From Parabacteroides sp. PH5-46 (GTDB lineage: Bacteria > Bacteroidota > Bacteroidia > Bacteroidales > Tannerellaceae): a DNA stretch of 64,000 nucleotides. Both the position numbers and the translations under genes were made by a program. How positions within the stretch are numbered: the first letter of the stretch is position 1; each line of letters begins with the position of its first letter. Of this stretch, positions 22,164-28,753 are shown piece by piece. The notes under the pieces were generated by a model. It was given only the letters and a program-made list of their open reading frames with translations, had not been told where the DNA came from and searched no databases. The DNA lies in the NCBI RefSeq assembly GCF_029892785.1, contig NZ_JARXXA010000011.1, forward strand, positions 1 through 64,000, in the 5' to 3' direction.

Positions 22164-22472
22164 ATGGCAAAAACAAATTTTAAGCAACTTAAAGCTGTTG
22201 AAAATATACAGCTTAACACGGATGGTTCAATTATAATAAAATTGAATCAAGAAGAAACTCCTCAGATCATTCAGAAAAAAGAGATTGAGTTTGATGTGGA
22301 TAGAATTTCACAAATTGAAGCAGCAAACCTGTTCAAAGTAACCGTTCAAACAATTATTAATTGGTCGAAGCGTGGTATAATCAATCGCTACAAATTGGGA
22401 AATCGAGTTTTCTATCTCAAGTCAGAGTTAATCGATGCCGCAAGAAGTAACAGTAATATGCTAAAAGTATGA
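22164..22472 (+). CDS. Excisionase-type helix-turn-helix protein
   Basis: 102 aa. The C-terminal half (about 48-95) is a MerR/Xis-type winged helix: ISQIEAANLFKVTVQTIINW, then KRGIINRYKLGNRVFYLKSEL. Proteins of this type bend DNA for excision or regulate mobilization genes in Bacteroides elements. Its stop overlaps the next gene by 4 bp. Confidence 0.85.
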   Translation: MAKTNFKQLKAVENIQLNTDGSIIIKLNQEETPQIIQKKEIEFDVDRISQIEAANLFKVTVQTIINWSKRGIINRYKLGNRVFYLKSELIDAARSNSNMLKV

Positions 22473-23173
22473 AGGCGAAGAAAGATGCATATTACTTCCC
22501 CCATGATTGTAATGCAAAGGACGACCCAAAGTGCGTTTTGTTAATCGAGCAATTAGGACTTGAAGGTTATGGTATATTTTGGGTTTTAGTAGAAACTTTA
22601 CGTGAGCAACCGGATTTCAAATATCCATTAAAATTGGTTCCTGCCCTGGCGAGAAAACACAACACAACGACAGCAAAAATGAAGGTGGTAGTAAAAGGAT
22701 ATGACTTATTCATTATTGAAGACAATACATTTTTCTTTTCCGCGAGTTTAAACCGGCGAATGCAACCATATCTTGAAAAGAAAAAAGCATTGTCAGAAGC
22801 TGGGAAAAAAGGAAATCAAGTACGATGGAATAAAAATATCGCCTTGCAATCGGGAGGCGATCAGGAGGCGATCGCAAATAAAACAAATAAGAATAAAACA
22901 AAGGAAATCCTCCTCTTTAAGGAGGCTAAGGAGGAAGAAGATTTATTGAAATGTAATCCTCCCGAAGATGGAGTTGAGCGAAATTGGAATGGATTAAAGA
23001 ATTTCTTATCTCAAATGAATGGGAGTATAAAAGAAAATAATTTCATTATCAAAAAATCAAATTTTGGAGAAAAAGGGAGTCCTATTTGGAGTTTTATATT
23101 AGAAGTGAGAAATAGTAATGGGAAAATTTACACCCCTATCGCTTTTATTATTTCTCGTTTGAAAGAATCGTGA
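22469..23173 (+). CDS. DUF4373 (Lin1244/Lin1753-type) protein
   Basis: 234 aa. The N-terminal half (about 5-105) has the typical start YYFPHDCNAKDDPKCVLLIEQLGLEGYGIFWVLVE and a winged-helix-like pattern, followed by GKKGNQVRWNKN. The C-terminal part is variable. Homologues in mobile elements resemble replication-initiation or DnaD-like proteins. A role in element replication is inferred from family context, not shown here. Confidence 0.8.
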   Translation: MKAKKDAYYFPHDCNAKDDPKCVLLIEQLGLEGYGIFWVLVETLREQPDFKYPLKLVPALARKHNTTTAKMKVVVKGYDLFIIEDNTFFFSASLNRRMQPYLEKKKALSEAGKKGNQVRWNKNIALQSGGDQEAIANKTNKNKTKEILLFKEAKEEEDLLKCNPPEDGVERNWNGLKNFLSQMNGSIKENNFIIKKSNFGEKGSPIWSFILEVRNSNGKIYTPIAFIISRLKES

Positions 23174-23298
23174 TTTATGAAAATGCAAGATGTACATTTG
23201 TATCACAAAATCAGTTGCTTTTGTTTTTACAAATGTATTCTTGCCTGCTTTTAGCAGGGGGATTCATGCGAAACTTATGAAATTTTACGCAACTAAAT
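23174..23298. other. Candidate oriT / mob control region
   Basis: This 125-bp gap before mobC holds a perfect 10-bp inverted repeat (TACATTTGTA at 23193-23202, TACAAATGTA at 23228-23237) and a 5-bp hairpin CCTGC-TTTTA-GCAGG (23244-23258) followed by GG and ATTC. Such repeats directly upstream of mobC are where transfer origins usually lie in Bacteroides mobilizable elements. No nick site can be proven. Confidence 0.4.
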
Positions 23299-23661
23299 AT
23301 GGCAAAGAAAACTAATAAAGATAAATGGATTCATGTCCGGCTTACTGAAAATGAGTATAGGAAACTGCAAAACCAGTCTAAGCCGTTTTCTTCAATGTCA
23401 GCTTATATAAGAGTATTACTGTTTAGTAAAGATAAAGTGATTGTAGACCCTAAATCCATTCTTTTAGCTGTCAAAGAGTTGTCGAACGAAATTAATAGAG
23501 TTGGTGGAAATATAAATCAAATTGCCAAGTTTATGAATTTTGCTGAAAAGAATGGATTATTGACTAATGAAATAGTAGAAAATCTTATTCTACAAATTGT
23601 GGAATTGGTAAAACAGCATGAAGCTTTATGTATGAAAATCAATTATATCGGAATTAAATAA
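23299..23661 (+). CDS. MobC-like relaxosome accessory protein
   Basis: 120 aa. The N-terminus (WIHVRLTENEYRKLQ) is a ribbon-helix-helix start and the C-terminal region (LSNEINRVGGNINQIAKFMN) is the MobC/MbeC signature. MobC opens oriT DNA for the relaxase. The relaxase gene (MobA/BmgA type) that should follow is missing: only octamer repeats and cargo lie downstream. It is either a remnant or relies on a relaxase in trans. Confidence 0.85.
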   Translation: MAKKTNKDKWIHVRLTENEYRKLQNQSKPFSSMSAYIRVLLFSKDKVIVDPKSILLAVKELSNEINRVGGNINQIAKFMNFAEKNGLLTNEIVENLILQIVELVKQHEALCMKINYIGIK

Positions 23662-23662
23662 G

Positions 23663-23758
23663 CACAATTGTATATTTATGCAATTGTATAATCGTATGAT
23701 TATCTAACTACATATAGATATAATTGCTTGATTATACAATTGTCTATCTAATAATTAG
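23663..23758. repeat. Octamer repeat cluster 1
   Basis: Twelve consecutive 8-bp words fill the region directly after mobC. They include CACAATTG, TGCAATTG, TATAATTG and TACAATTG alternating with TATATTTA, TATGATTA, TCTAACTA, CTTGATTA and TCTATCTA. Most end in TTG or TTA, with CAATTG itself palindromic. A second cluster lies at 23956-24019. Confidence 0.7.
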
Positions 23759-23808
23759 ATGACATAGCGCAGAATATATAGGCGTTTCTCCTTCAAAATA
23801 TATTGAAT

Positions 23809-23934
23809 TTATTTCCTAAAAATAAACCCACCGATGATTCCACCAAGTATAGCCGCACTAAAAAACCTCAATAAGTAATACAATATAACTAAGGGGAAAA
23901 AAGTAATAATCAGGAACACTTTGAAAATCTTCAT
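23809..23934 (-). CDS. Small hydrophobic membrane peptide (41 aa)
   Basis: The ATG at 23934 opens a 41-codon frame, MKIFKVFLIITFFPLVILYY and then LLRFFSAAILGGIIGGFIFRK. It has one long or two short membrane helices and a glycine-rich second half (GGIIGG). It sits alone between the two octamer clusters. Composition makes a real small membrane protein plausible, but no family is recognised. Confidence 0.4.
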   Translation of the reverse strand: MKIFKVFLIITFFPLVILYYLLRFFSAAILGGIIGGFIFRK

Positions 23935-23955
23935 AATTAAATATTAATGAGGTGA

Positions 23956-24019
23956 TACAATTGTTCAATTACACAATTGCTTAGCTATACAATTATATAA
24001 TTGCATAGCTGAACAATTA
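23956..24019. repeat. Octamer repeat cluster 2
   Basis: Eight consecutive octamers: TACAATTG, TTCAATTA, CACAATTG, CTTAGCTA, TACAATTA, TATAATTG, CATAGCTG, AACAATTA. The same word family as cluster 1. It lies just beyond the stop of the lipoprotein gene at 24027. Confidence 0.7.
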
Positions 24020-24026
24020 TATGAGA

Positions 24027-24431
24027 TTAAAAGCCTAATACAAAACCGGAAGTAATCAATACATTATCTGTTTTTTCAAACTTTGACACTCCATCAACAG
24101 ATATACTACCGGTTACTTTTCCTTCACTTTTATCTACTCCTTCTCCTTTATAAACAGGATAAACGGTTAGAGAAACGTAAACACCGGATTTAAGAGTTAC
24201 TTCATAAGAGAAAGGCGAAGGTACGGTTTGCTCTTTGATGTTCTCCTTGTCACTTGCAGAAGTGGCATTTCCAACGGTATAGACAACCTTCACATCATAT
24301 AAGTCCGGTTTATCTACTGATGCTTCATATTTAACTTTATACTCTTTATTGCCCAATTCAGTTTTCTCATCATCTCCGCAAGATAATAGGGAAATGGCCA
24401 TAACAGCCAGTAAAATAGTTGCTTTCTTCAT
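24027..24431 (-). CDS. Small lipoprotein, unknown function
   Basis: 134 aa with a lipoprotein signal (MKKATILLAVMAISLLSC). The mature part is beta-rich (YKVKYEASVDKPDLYDVKVVYTV and so on), suggesting a single Ig-like or fibronectin-like domain. It is probably on the outer membrane surface or periplasmic face. It follows the 132-aa gene with a 4-bp gap, so the two form an operon. Not recognised as a named family. Confidence 0.6.
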   Translation of the reverse strand: MKKATILLAVMAISLLSCGDDEKTELGNKEYKVKYEASVDKPDLYDVKVVYTVGNATSASDKENIKEQTVPSPFSYEVTLKSGVYVSLTVYPVYKGEGVDKSEGKVTGSISVDGVSKFEKTDNVLITSGFVLGF

Positions 24432-24435
24432 CGGA

Positions 24436-24834
24436 TTAGTTTGTTTTTAGTTTATAATACAGATTATTTAATAATGCTATATCAGTTTTCTTAACCTCTA
24501 TTTGAATATTTTCATCATAATTGTCGAAGTCAAATATTTTTACAGGTTGGATATTCAATGGTAGTTTTCTTCTCAGACTTTCTAAAACCAAGATGTGTTG
24601 AAATTTAGAAAACAACTGATTCAAAGCTTCAGTCTCAGTTGAAAATCTATCTGAGCCCGTTTTCCTTATCATGAATAGAGTATAAGCAATCATGAAAAAA
24701 CGAAAGTGGTTTTCAGTCTCTTCTTCCTGCACTGTCCAACTGTTCAATAATTCATCTGGTAGTGAATCTACTGTTGCTTCTGGATTCTGACAGATAAAGT
24801 CAAAAGTTCTTTGAAAGAGGTGTTCTGTTTTCAT
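24436..24834 (-). CDS. Hypothetical cargo protein (132 aa)
   Basis: Soluble, helical and acidic, without signal peptide or membrane segment. Not recognised. It is paired with the small lipoprotein downstream (4-bp gap). Low GC like the surrounding element. Confidence 0.5.
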   Translation of the reverse strand: MKTEHLFQRTFDFICQNPEATVDSLPDELLNSWTVQEEETENHFRFFMIAYTLFMIRKTGSDRFSTETEALNQLFSKFQHILVLESLRRKLPLNIQPVKIFDFDNYDENIQIEVKKTDIALLNNLYYKLKTN

Positions 24835-25139
24835 TCAATCAGTACTTTGTGCATTCACAAAATACCAAAAAAAGGTACGGAATCTCACCTATAACGGAAT
24901 AGAGGTACTGGCATACCTGACAAACGAAATAAGCAAGCCCGTACCTTATGATACGAGCATTGCACATCTCATCTTGTTTGTCATGAAAATTGCCAGTTTT
25001 CTATTCCAAGATGCGCTGTGAACGCTAAATTAATATGTAATGCGGATAATCCGCTTATTTTCTACGTACAAATATATCTATTTTCAATTTTAATAAAAAT
25101 AAATTCGTCAATAATATATTCATATTGTTCGTTAGCCCA
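24835..25139. other. Gene-poor stretch with a relic reading frame
   Basis: No complete gene. The plus strand holds an open frame without a good start that ends at a TGA at 25018-25020 (peptide tail LAYLTNEISKP...FLFQDAL). The part at 24867-24939 is repeated in diverged form at 26421-26492, so this is probably a gene relic. Confidence 0.4.
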
Positions 25140-25447
25140 TCAAGACAATATGTATTTTGGGTTTTCTTTAAAGGGTAGCAAATAGTCTTTTTCGCCACCT
25201 AAAATAGCAATTGTTGTAATCATTCCATGCGCTAAAGTGATAATGCTCATAGGAGAAAACTCAAACCCAAGGTATAATGCTTCGTTGGCTTTCTCTAAAG
25301 CGTCTAAAGTTCTATCCCCTTTGTTTATTGCATTTTCAAATGCTTCTTTAGCTGCCTAGGCATGAGTAATTTCATTCACTTCGTCTCTATTCTCAAACAG
25401 ATTAGGAAAATAATCTTTTAAGTATGAATATATTTCCTGTTGATACA
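25140..25447 (-). pseudogene. Decayed paralogue of the gene at 25822-26220
   Basis: The minus strand translates to MYQQEIYSYLKDYFPNLFEN, close to the intact neighbour (VYQQEIYSYLKDYFPNLFED), then DEVNEITHA, an amber stop (25356-25358) at a Lys position of the paralogue, then AAKEAFENA and a diverged C-terminus ending in TGA. One codon is also missing before the amber. Confidence 0.75.
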
Positions 25448-25552
25448 TAGCCAACAGCAAACGCAAGATATGAGAAAAATAAATGCCCTTTTCTTACATA
25501 TGCGATGCAAATGCGATACATTTGTATTATAAATAATATATATATGTATCAC

Positions 25553-25798
25553 ATGGAAACTACAGTAGAAAGAAAACAAATCTCGTTCTGGCTTAGAAAA
25601 GACCTGCTGGAACGCTTGCAAGTTGTTGCAAAGGAAGAGAACAGAAGTCTTAATAATTTCGTGGAAAGTGCGCTAATGGATATCATCTACCACAAACCTA
25701 ATGCAATCACTTTAGAGTCAATGCGTGAGGCTGAAAGCGGGAAAGAGCTCAAAGCGCTTAATTTGAATAACCTCAAAGACCATGTAAAATCTTTATGA
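25553..25798 (+). CDS. Ribbon-helix-helix antitoxin-like protein
   Basis: 81 aa from the ATG at 25553. The N-terminus (ERKQISFWLRKDLLERLQVVAKEENRSLNNFVESAL) is a ribbon-helix-helix DNA-binding domain. The C-terminal tail (about 45-81) looks like an antitoxin neutralising tail, as in RelB/YefM-like pairs. An ATGA overlap begins a second frame, MKKIKQTSQSNKSH, which stops after 14 codons where a toxin would be expected. So it looks like an orphan antitoxin. Confidence 0.6.
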   Translation: METTVERKQISFWLRKDLLERLQVVAKEENRSLNNFVESALMDIIYHKPNAITLESMREAESGKELKALNLNNLKDHVKSL

Positions 25799-25821
25799 AG
25801 AAGATAAAGCAAACAAGCCAA

Positions 25822-26220
25822 TCAAATAAAAGCCATTAATTCATTGCGTAACTCATATTCTTCCTCGGTCCCTTCAAAATCTGCTCCATACCGCCAAAAA
25901 AGGTCGCCTGCCTTTTTAAGGATTTTACAAGCTTCGTCGTTATCAATTATTTCGTCTTTCACTTCTTCGTAGAAGGTTTTAATGTAAGCTATAGGCGAAA
26001 ACTCAAATCCTTGATGAAGTGCTTCATTAGCCTTCTCTTTTGCTTCTAAAGTGCTGTATCCCTCGTCGTCCGCTTTTTCAAAAGCAGCTTTAGCGGCCTT
26101 GGCGCGGGTAACAATGATTTCATTCACTTCGTCTATATCTTCAAAGAGATTAGGAAAATAATCCTTTAAGTATGAATATATTTCCTGTTGATATACATTT
26201 GCTTTGTCAAGTCCTTCCAT
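25822..26220 (-). CDS. DUF1896-like protein
   Basis: 132 aa from the ATG at 26220 (MEGLDKANVYQQ). Central region RAKAAKAAFEKADDEGYSTLEAKEKANEALHQGFEFSPIAYI resembles the DUF1896 pattern found in Bacteroides mobile elements; the assignment is tentative. It is acidic, helical and cytosolic. A decayed paralogue lies at 25140-25447. Confidence 0.6.
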   Translation of the reverse strand: MEGLDKANVYQQEIYSYLKDYFPNLFEDIDEVNEIIVTRAKAAKAAFEKADDEGYSTLEAKEKANEALHQGFEFSPIAYIKTFYEEVKDEIIDNDEACKILKKAGDLFWRYGADFEGTEEEYELRNELMAFI

Positions 26221-26503
26221 AATTATTAAATTATACCAAATTTCAAATAAGCACATTGCAAACAAATCTCGTTCCGTACTCTTGCAAAGATATAGCAAAT
26301 TAATGAAAATCAAGTAATGAAGGAAGAGTAAATGTATTATAATAAGAAATACTATTGTGTATGCGGGGAGAATACAGATTGTAGTGATTTACTATTTCTC
26401 AATAGTATTCCACATCACCACAAAAAGAAGTGCAGTACTTACCAAGATTATAGTAGGGTGCTGGCATACCAAACAATCGGAACAAGAAGCCTCCAGAACG
26501 CCA
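26221..26503. other. Intergenic stretch with diverged repeat
   Basis: No gene seen. 26421-26492 resembles 24867-24939 in the same orientation (shared core CTGGCATACC, then ACAA and AAGAAGCC/AAGCAAGCC). Confidence 0.4.
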
Positions 26504-27169
26504 TTATTTAGATAGTGGGGTAATATTTTTTATAATTAGATTTCGCTCCATTTTCTTTTTATTATCAGACCAATTTCCATTCCATTTAACTTGAAATATA
26601 AATCTTCTTGATAGATAATTATCAGCTACAATTTCTAAGTGGTATTGTTTTGTTTCATTTTTATATAAAAATCCGGGAAAGGCATTTGAATTAACATACA
26701 ATCTTGGAATGAATTTTTCAGATTTTTCATTTATGTACCCAAAATCAATGACCCCTTCATTTTGCTTAGTTATTGTGATTAACTTTGGTGTTTGTTCATG
26801 GGGAGCCCATACATATTGTTGTTCTATATTTATAAAAGCATTGTGAAATTTTTTGTTTCTTTTCTTTGTACTTATTTCTCTCAGTAAAACCTTACAATTT
26901 TTAGCAGGGATACGACTTTTATTGATAATATTTAGATGGTAAAATACTACCCTTGTCTGGTTTTCCACATTTTCTACACATCCAATGTTATTTGGGTATT
27001 TCTCTTCTTTGCGCATATTCCAGACTGCATATTGTCCCATTTCTTCAGAAAATTCTATAGTTAGGTTTGGACGGAAAAAACTTTTAAAATAATCATTAAA
27101 TACAGCAAGAATTATAGAAACTATTATAGAAACGATACTTATAATAGCTATGATAAGATTCCATTCCAT
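26504..27169 (-). CDS. Membrane-anchored hypothetical protein (221 aa)
   Basis: A single N-terminal helix (about 4-24, LIIAIISIVSIIVSIILAVF) anchors a roughly 190-residue beta-rich domain (about 33-215). No lipobox. Proteins with this plan appear in mobile-element cargo, but I recognise no family. It has very low GC. Confidence 0.55.
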   Translation of the reverse strand: MEWNLIIAIISIVSIIVSIILAVFNDYFKSFFRPNLTIEFSEEMGQYAVWNMRKEEKYPNNIGCVENVENQTRVVFYHLNIINKSRIPAKNCKVLLREISTKKRNKKFHNAFINIEQQYVWAPHEQTPKLITITKQNEGVIDFGYINEKSEKFIPRLYVNSNAFPGFLYKNETKQYHLEIVADNYLSRRFIFQVKWNGNWSDNKKKMERNLIIKNITPLSK

Positions 27170-27600
27170 TTTTTTATCAAATTATAAGGTTAATAAATTG
27201 GCACAAATGTAGCAAAATAATTAAAATCACAAAAGTCCTGAGAAATTAGGGCTTTTGTGATTCTGTGATTCAATTATTCTTAGTGTTTTCTTGAGTATAT
27301 AAAGAATAAAGCATGAATGGTGATATAGCAAATAATCATGACAATATTAGAGCATATATGAACAATATGTGGCGTACTATAAAAATTATAGAGGATTATG
27401 ATGAATTGCCCAGCCACCAACAATAAAGGGCTTAAACGCAACGCTGCAAGGCGGAGTTTCGTTTTAAGCCGGTGTTGAACTGAAGCTCTTGCACGATTTT
27501 TTTTGTCTATAGGGTTTCAATAAAAAAGTTGATTCCGATGGGTTGGCGTTTGAGGTGGTTTCTTAGGCTATGGTGCATTATTCGGTGGGGTTGACACTCA
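27170..27600. other. Sparse region with attC-like hairpin
   Basis: A 37-codon frame (27313-27426, MNGDIANNHDNIRAYMNNMW and on to PSHQQ) is probably a gene end. Its stop lies in a structured block at about 27410-27475: CAACA, then GGCTTAAACG pairing with CGTTTTAAGCC, then TGTTG. This resembles an integron attC site in layout only. Confidence 0.3.
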
Positions 27601-27606
27601 CTTTTT

Positions 27607-27810
27607 TTGGAATCATTATTTCGAATAAATCCCTTAATTATAGCAATTATTGGCACAGTTTTATGTTATTTTACTATTGATAAGTTTTTTGATAGAATTA
27701 AAAATAAAATATATTTCCGTTTTTGCAAAAATATGTTTTCTGTAATATGTGGAAGTATCATTGAATTTTTTAATTTGAGAAAAGAATATGAAAATACAAT
27801 AAACGAATAA
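27607..27810 (+). CDS. Possible small membrane protein (TTG start)
   Basis: 67 aa starting at TTG, with one helix (LIIAIIGTVLCYFTI). It is directly followed by a structured GC-rich block (27811-27885). Low confidence: there is no ATG and no clear RBS. Confidence 0.3.
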   Translation: MESLFRINPLIIAIIGTVLCYFTIDKFFDRIKNKIYFRFCKNMFSVICGSIIEFFNLRKEYENTINE

Positions 27811-27972
27811 GCTGCTGCTAACAAGCGGTTTGCTATAATGCGCGCGGGGGGGGTATGCCCGTTGGCTATAAGTGGGTGGGTATGAAAAAAATAAAAGATA
27901 AAGAGAATGGCTATTTGAGTTTAATTCCATACTTGATTCCTTAGACACCAAATTCATAAGAAATTCTTTATT

Positions 27973-27992
27973 TTATCCCTCAAACTATCCCT
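27973..27992 (+). repeat. Candidate integrase arm sites, right end
   Basis: TTATCCCT at 27973-27980 and CTATCCCT at 27985-27992, again a 12-bp step and the same orientation as the left pair. They lie about 48 bp inside the right att repeat. Confidence 0.5.
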
Positions 27993-28004
27993 CTCTGAAA
28001 CACC

Positions 28005-28036
28005 AAAAGCTCACAATCAGTCGATTATGAGCTTTT
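28005..28036 (-). terminator. Terminator just after tRNA-Leu, inside the element
   Basis: AAAAGCTCA (28005-28013) and TGAGCTTTT (28028-28036) form a 9-bp stem. It is downstream of tRNA-Leu and on the element side of the junction, so it would stop read-through toward the far tRNA-Gly. Confidence 0.65.
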
Positions 28037-28039
28037 CTT

Positions 28040-28054
28040 GTACTCGGAGCGGGA
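28040..28054. repeat. Right attachment site (in tRNA-Leu 3' end)
   Basis: GTACTCGGAGCGGGA, identical to 19539-19553; it covers the tRNA-Leu acceptor and T-stem 3' strands. Confidence 0.85.
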
Positions 28055-28124
28055 CTTGAACCCGCACAGCTGCAATAGCCAAAGGATTTTAAGTCCTTCG
28101 TGTCTACCATTCCACCATCCGAGC
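28041..28124 (-). tRNA. tRNA-Leu (TAA), element target
   Basis: 84-nt class II tRNA with a long variable arm. Acceptor GCTCGGA pairs with TCCGAGT, including a G-U first pair; anticodon loop ACTTAAAAT gives TAA. CCA is not encoded. The 3' part is the element attachment site and remains complete after integration. Confidence 0.93.
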
Positions 28125-28143
28125 ATCCTTTCTCTAAAAGATG

Positions 28144-28216
28144 AGCGAAAGACGGGATTCGAACCCGCGACCCTAACCTTGGCAAGGTTATGCTCTACCA
28201 ACTGAGCTACTTTCGC
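28144..28216 (-). tRNA. tRNA-Gly (GCC), right copy
   Basis: The same cloverleaf as 19457-19529, with one T-loop difference (GGTTCGAAT here, GGTTCGAGT there). It lies 19 bp upstream of tRNA-Leu and is the first gene of the tRNA operon. Confidence 0.95.
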
Positions 28217-28233
28217 GTTTTGGTTTGCGTCTG

Positions 28234-28264
28234 CAAAGGTAGAGAACTTTTTTATTTATGCAAA
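28234..28264 (-). promoter_or_regulatory. Promoter of the tRNA Gly-Leu operon
   Basis: The minus strand reads TTTG (28264-28261), 19 bp, then TACCTTTG (28241-28234), an ideal Bacteroidetes promoter. Transcription should start about 10 nt before tRNA-Gly. Confidence 0.8.
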
Positions 28265-28279
28265 TAAATGATGTGGAAA

Positions 28280-28753
28280 TTAATTGTAAACAATGATCTT
28301 GTTTCCGCTTACAGACACCTTATACGACTTCAAATAGTATCCGTCTTCGTTGGCCGGACCGCTGATGGGGTTCCCAATGCCATTTAATAGCTCAAATTTG
28401 CTTTCGCATTTAGGGCAAACGGCATAGATGCCATCTTTGTCTACTTCTATAACTGTTGCTTTGTTGGCTTCGTGCGGACAGGCGATCTCGAAGGCGTAAT
28501 AGGTCTCCATTGCTGTTGTATTGCTTAGTCCGTGATAGATTAATACGCCGGCAAATCCGGCTCTTTCTACGGCTTGGTTGATGTTCTGGCTTGTGTAAAT
28601 CTTATAGGATTGCAGTCCTACCAGGTCTTTGTCTTCAAAATTTAAATCCAGTTCCAGATATACCGGATAATCAGGTATACTGGATATGTAAGTCTTGTCG
28701 CATGACGCAAATAGAGCGAGCAACAGGCATAAAAAGATACGTTTGTATATCAT
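28280..28753 (-). CDS. Rieske-like lipoprotein
   Basis: 157 aa with a lipoprotein signal (MIYKRIFLCLLLALFASC). The C-terminal part (about 88-140) resembles a Rieske 2Fe-2S domain: ACPHEAN gives the first Cys-His pair, and YAVCPKCESKFELLNG gives the second site. The usual second His is not seen; CPKC replaces CxxH, so the cluster ligation is unusual or the fold is cluster-free. It overlaps the argH stop by 4 bp and is the distal gene of the pyrE operon. A redox role is inferred. Confidence 0.7.
   Translation of the reverse strand: MIYKRIFLCLLLALFASCDKTYISSIPDYPVYLELDLNFEDKDLVGLQSYKIYTSQNINQAVERAGFAGVLIYHGLSNTTAMETYYAFEIACPHEANKATVIEVDKDGIYAVCPKCESKFELLNGIGNPISGPANEDGYYLKSYKVSVSGNKIIVYN

Larger units (their letters stand above)
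19539..28054. mobile_element. Integrated mobilizable-type element at tRNA-Leu(TAA)
   Basis: About 8.5 kb bounded by 15-bp direct repeats (19539-19553 and 28040-28054) at the 3' end of tRNA-Leu. It is distinctly AT-rich compared with the flanks. From left to right it holds a tyrosine integrase, an unknown coupled gene, an Xis-like HTH protein, a DUF4373-type protein, MobC, octamer repeats and small cargo genes. Pairs of TATCCCT repeats with 12-bp spacing near both ends look like integrase arm sites. No relaxase or conjugation gene is present, so it is either degraded or mobilised in trans. Confidence 0.85.
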
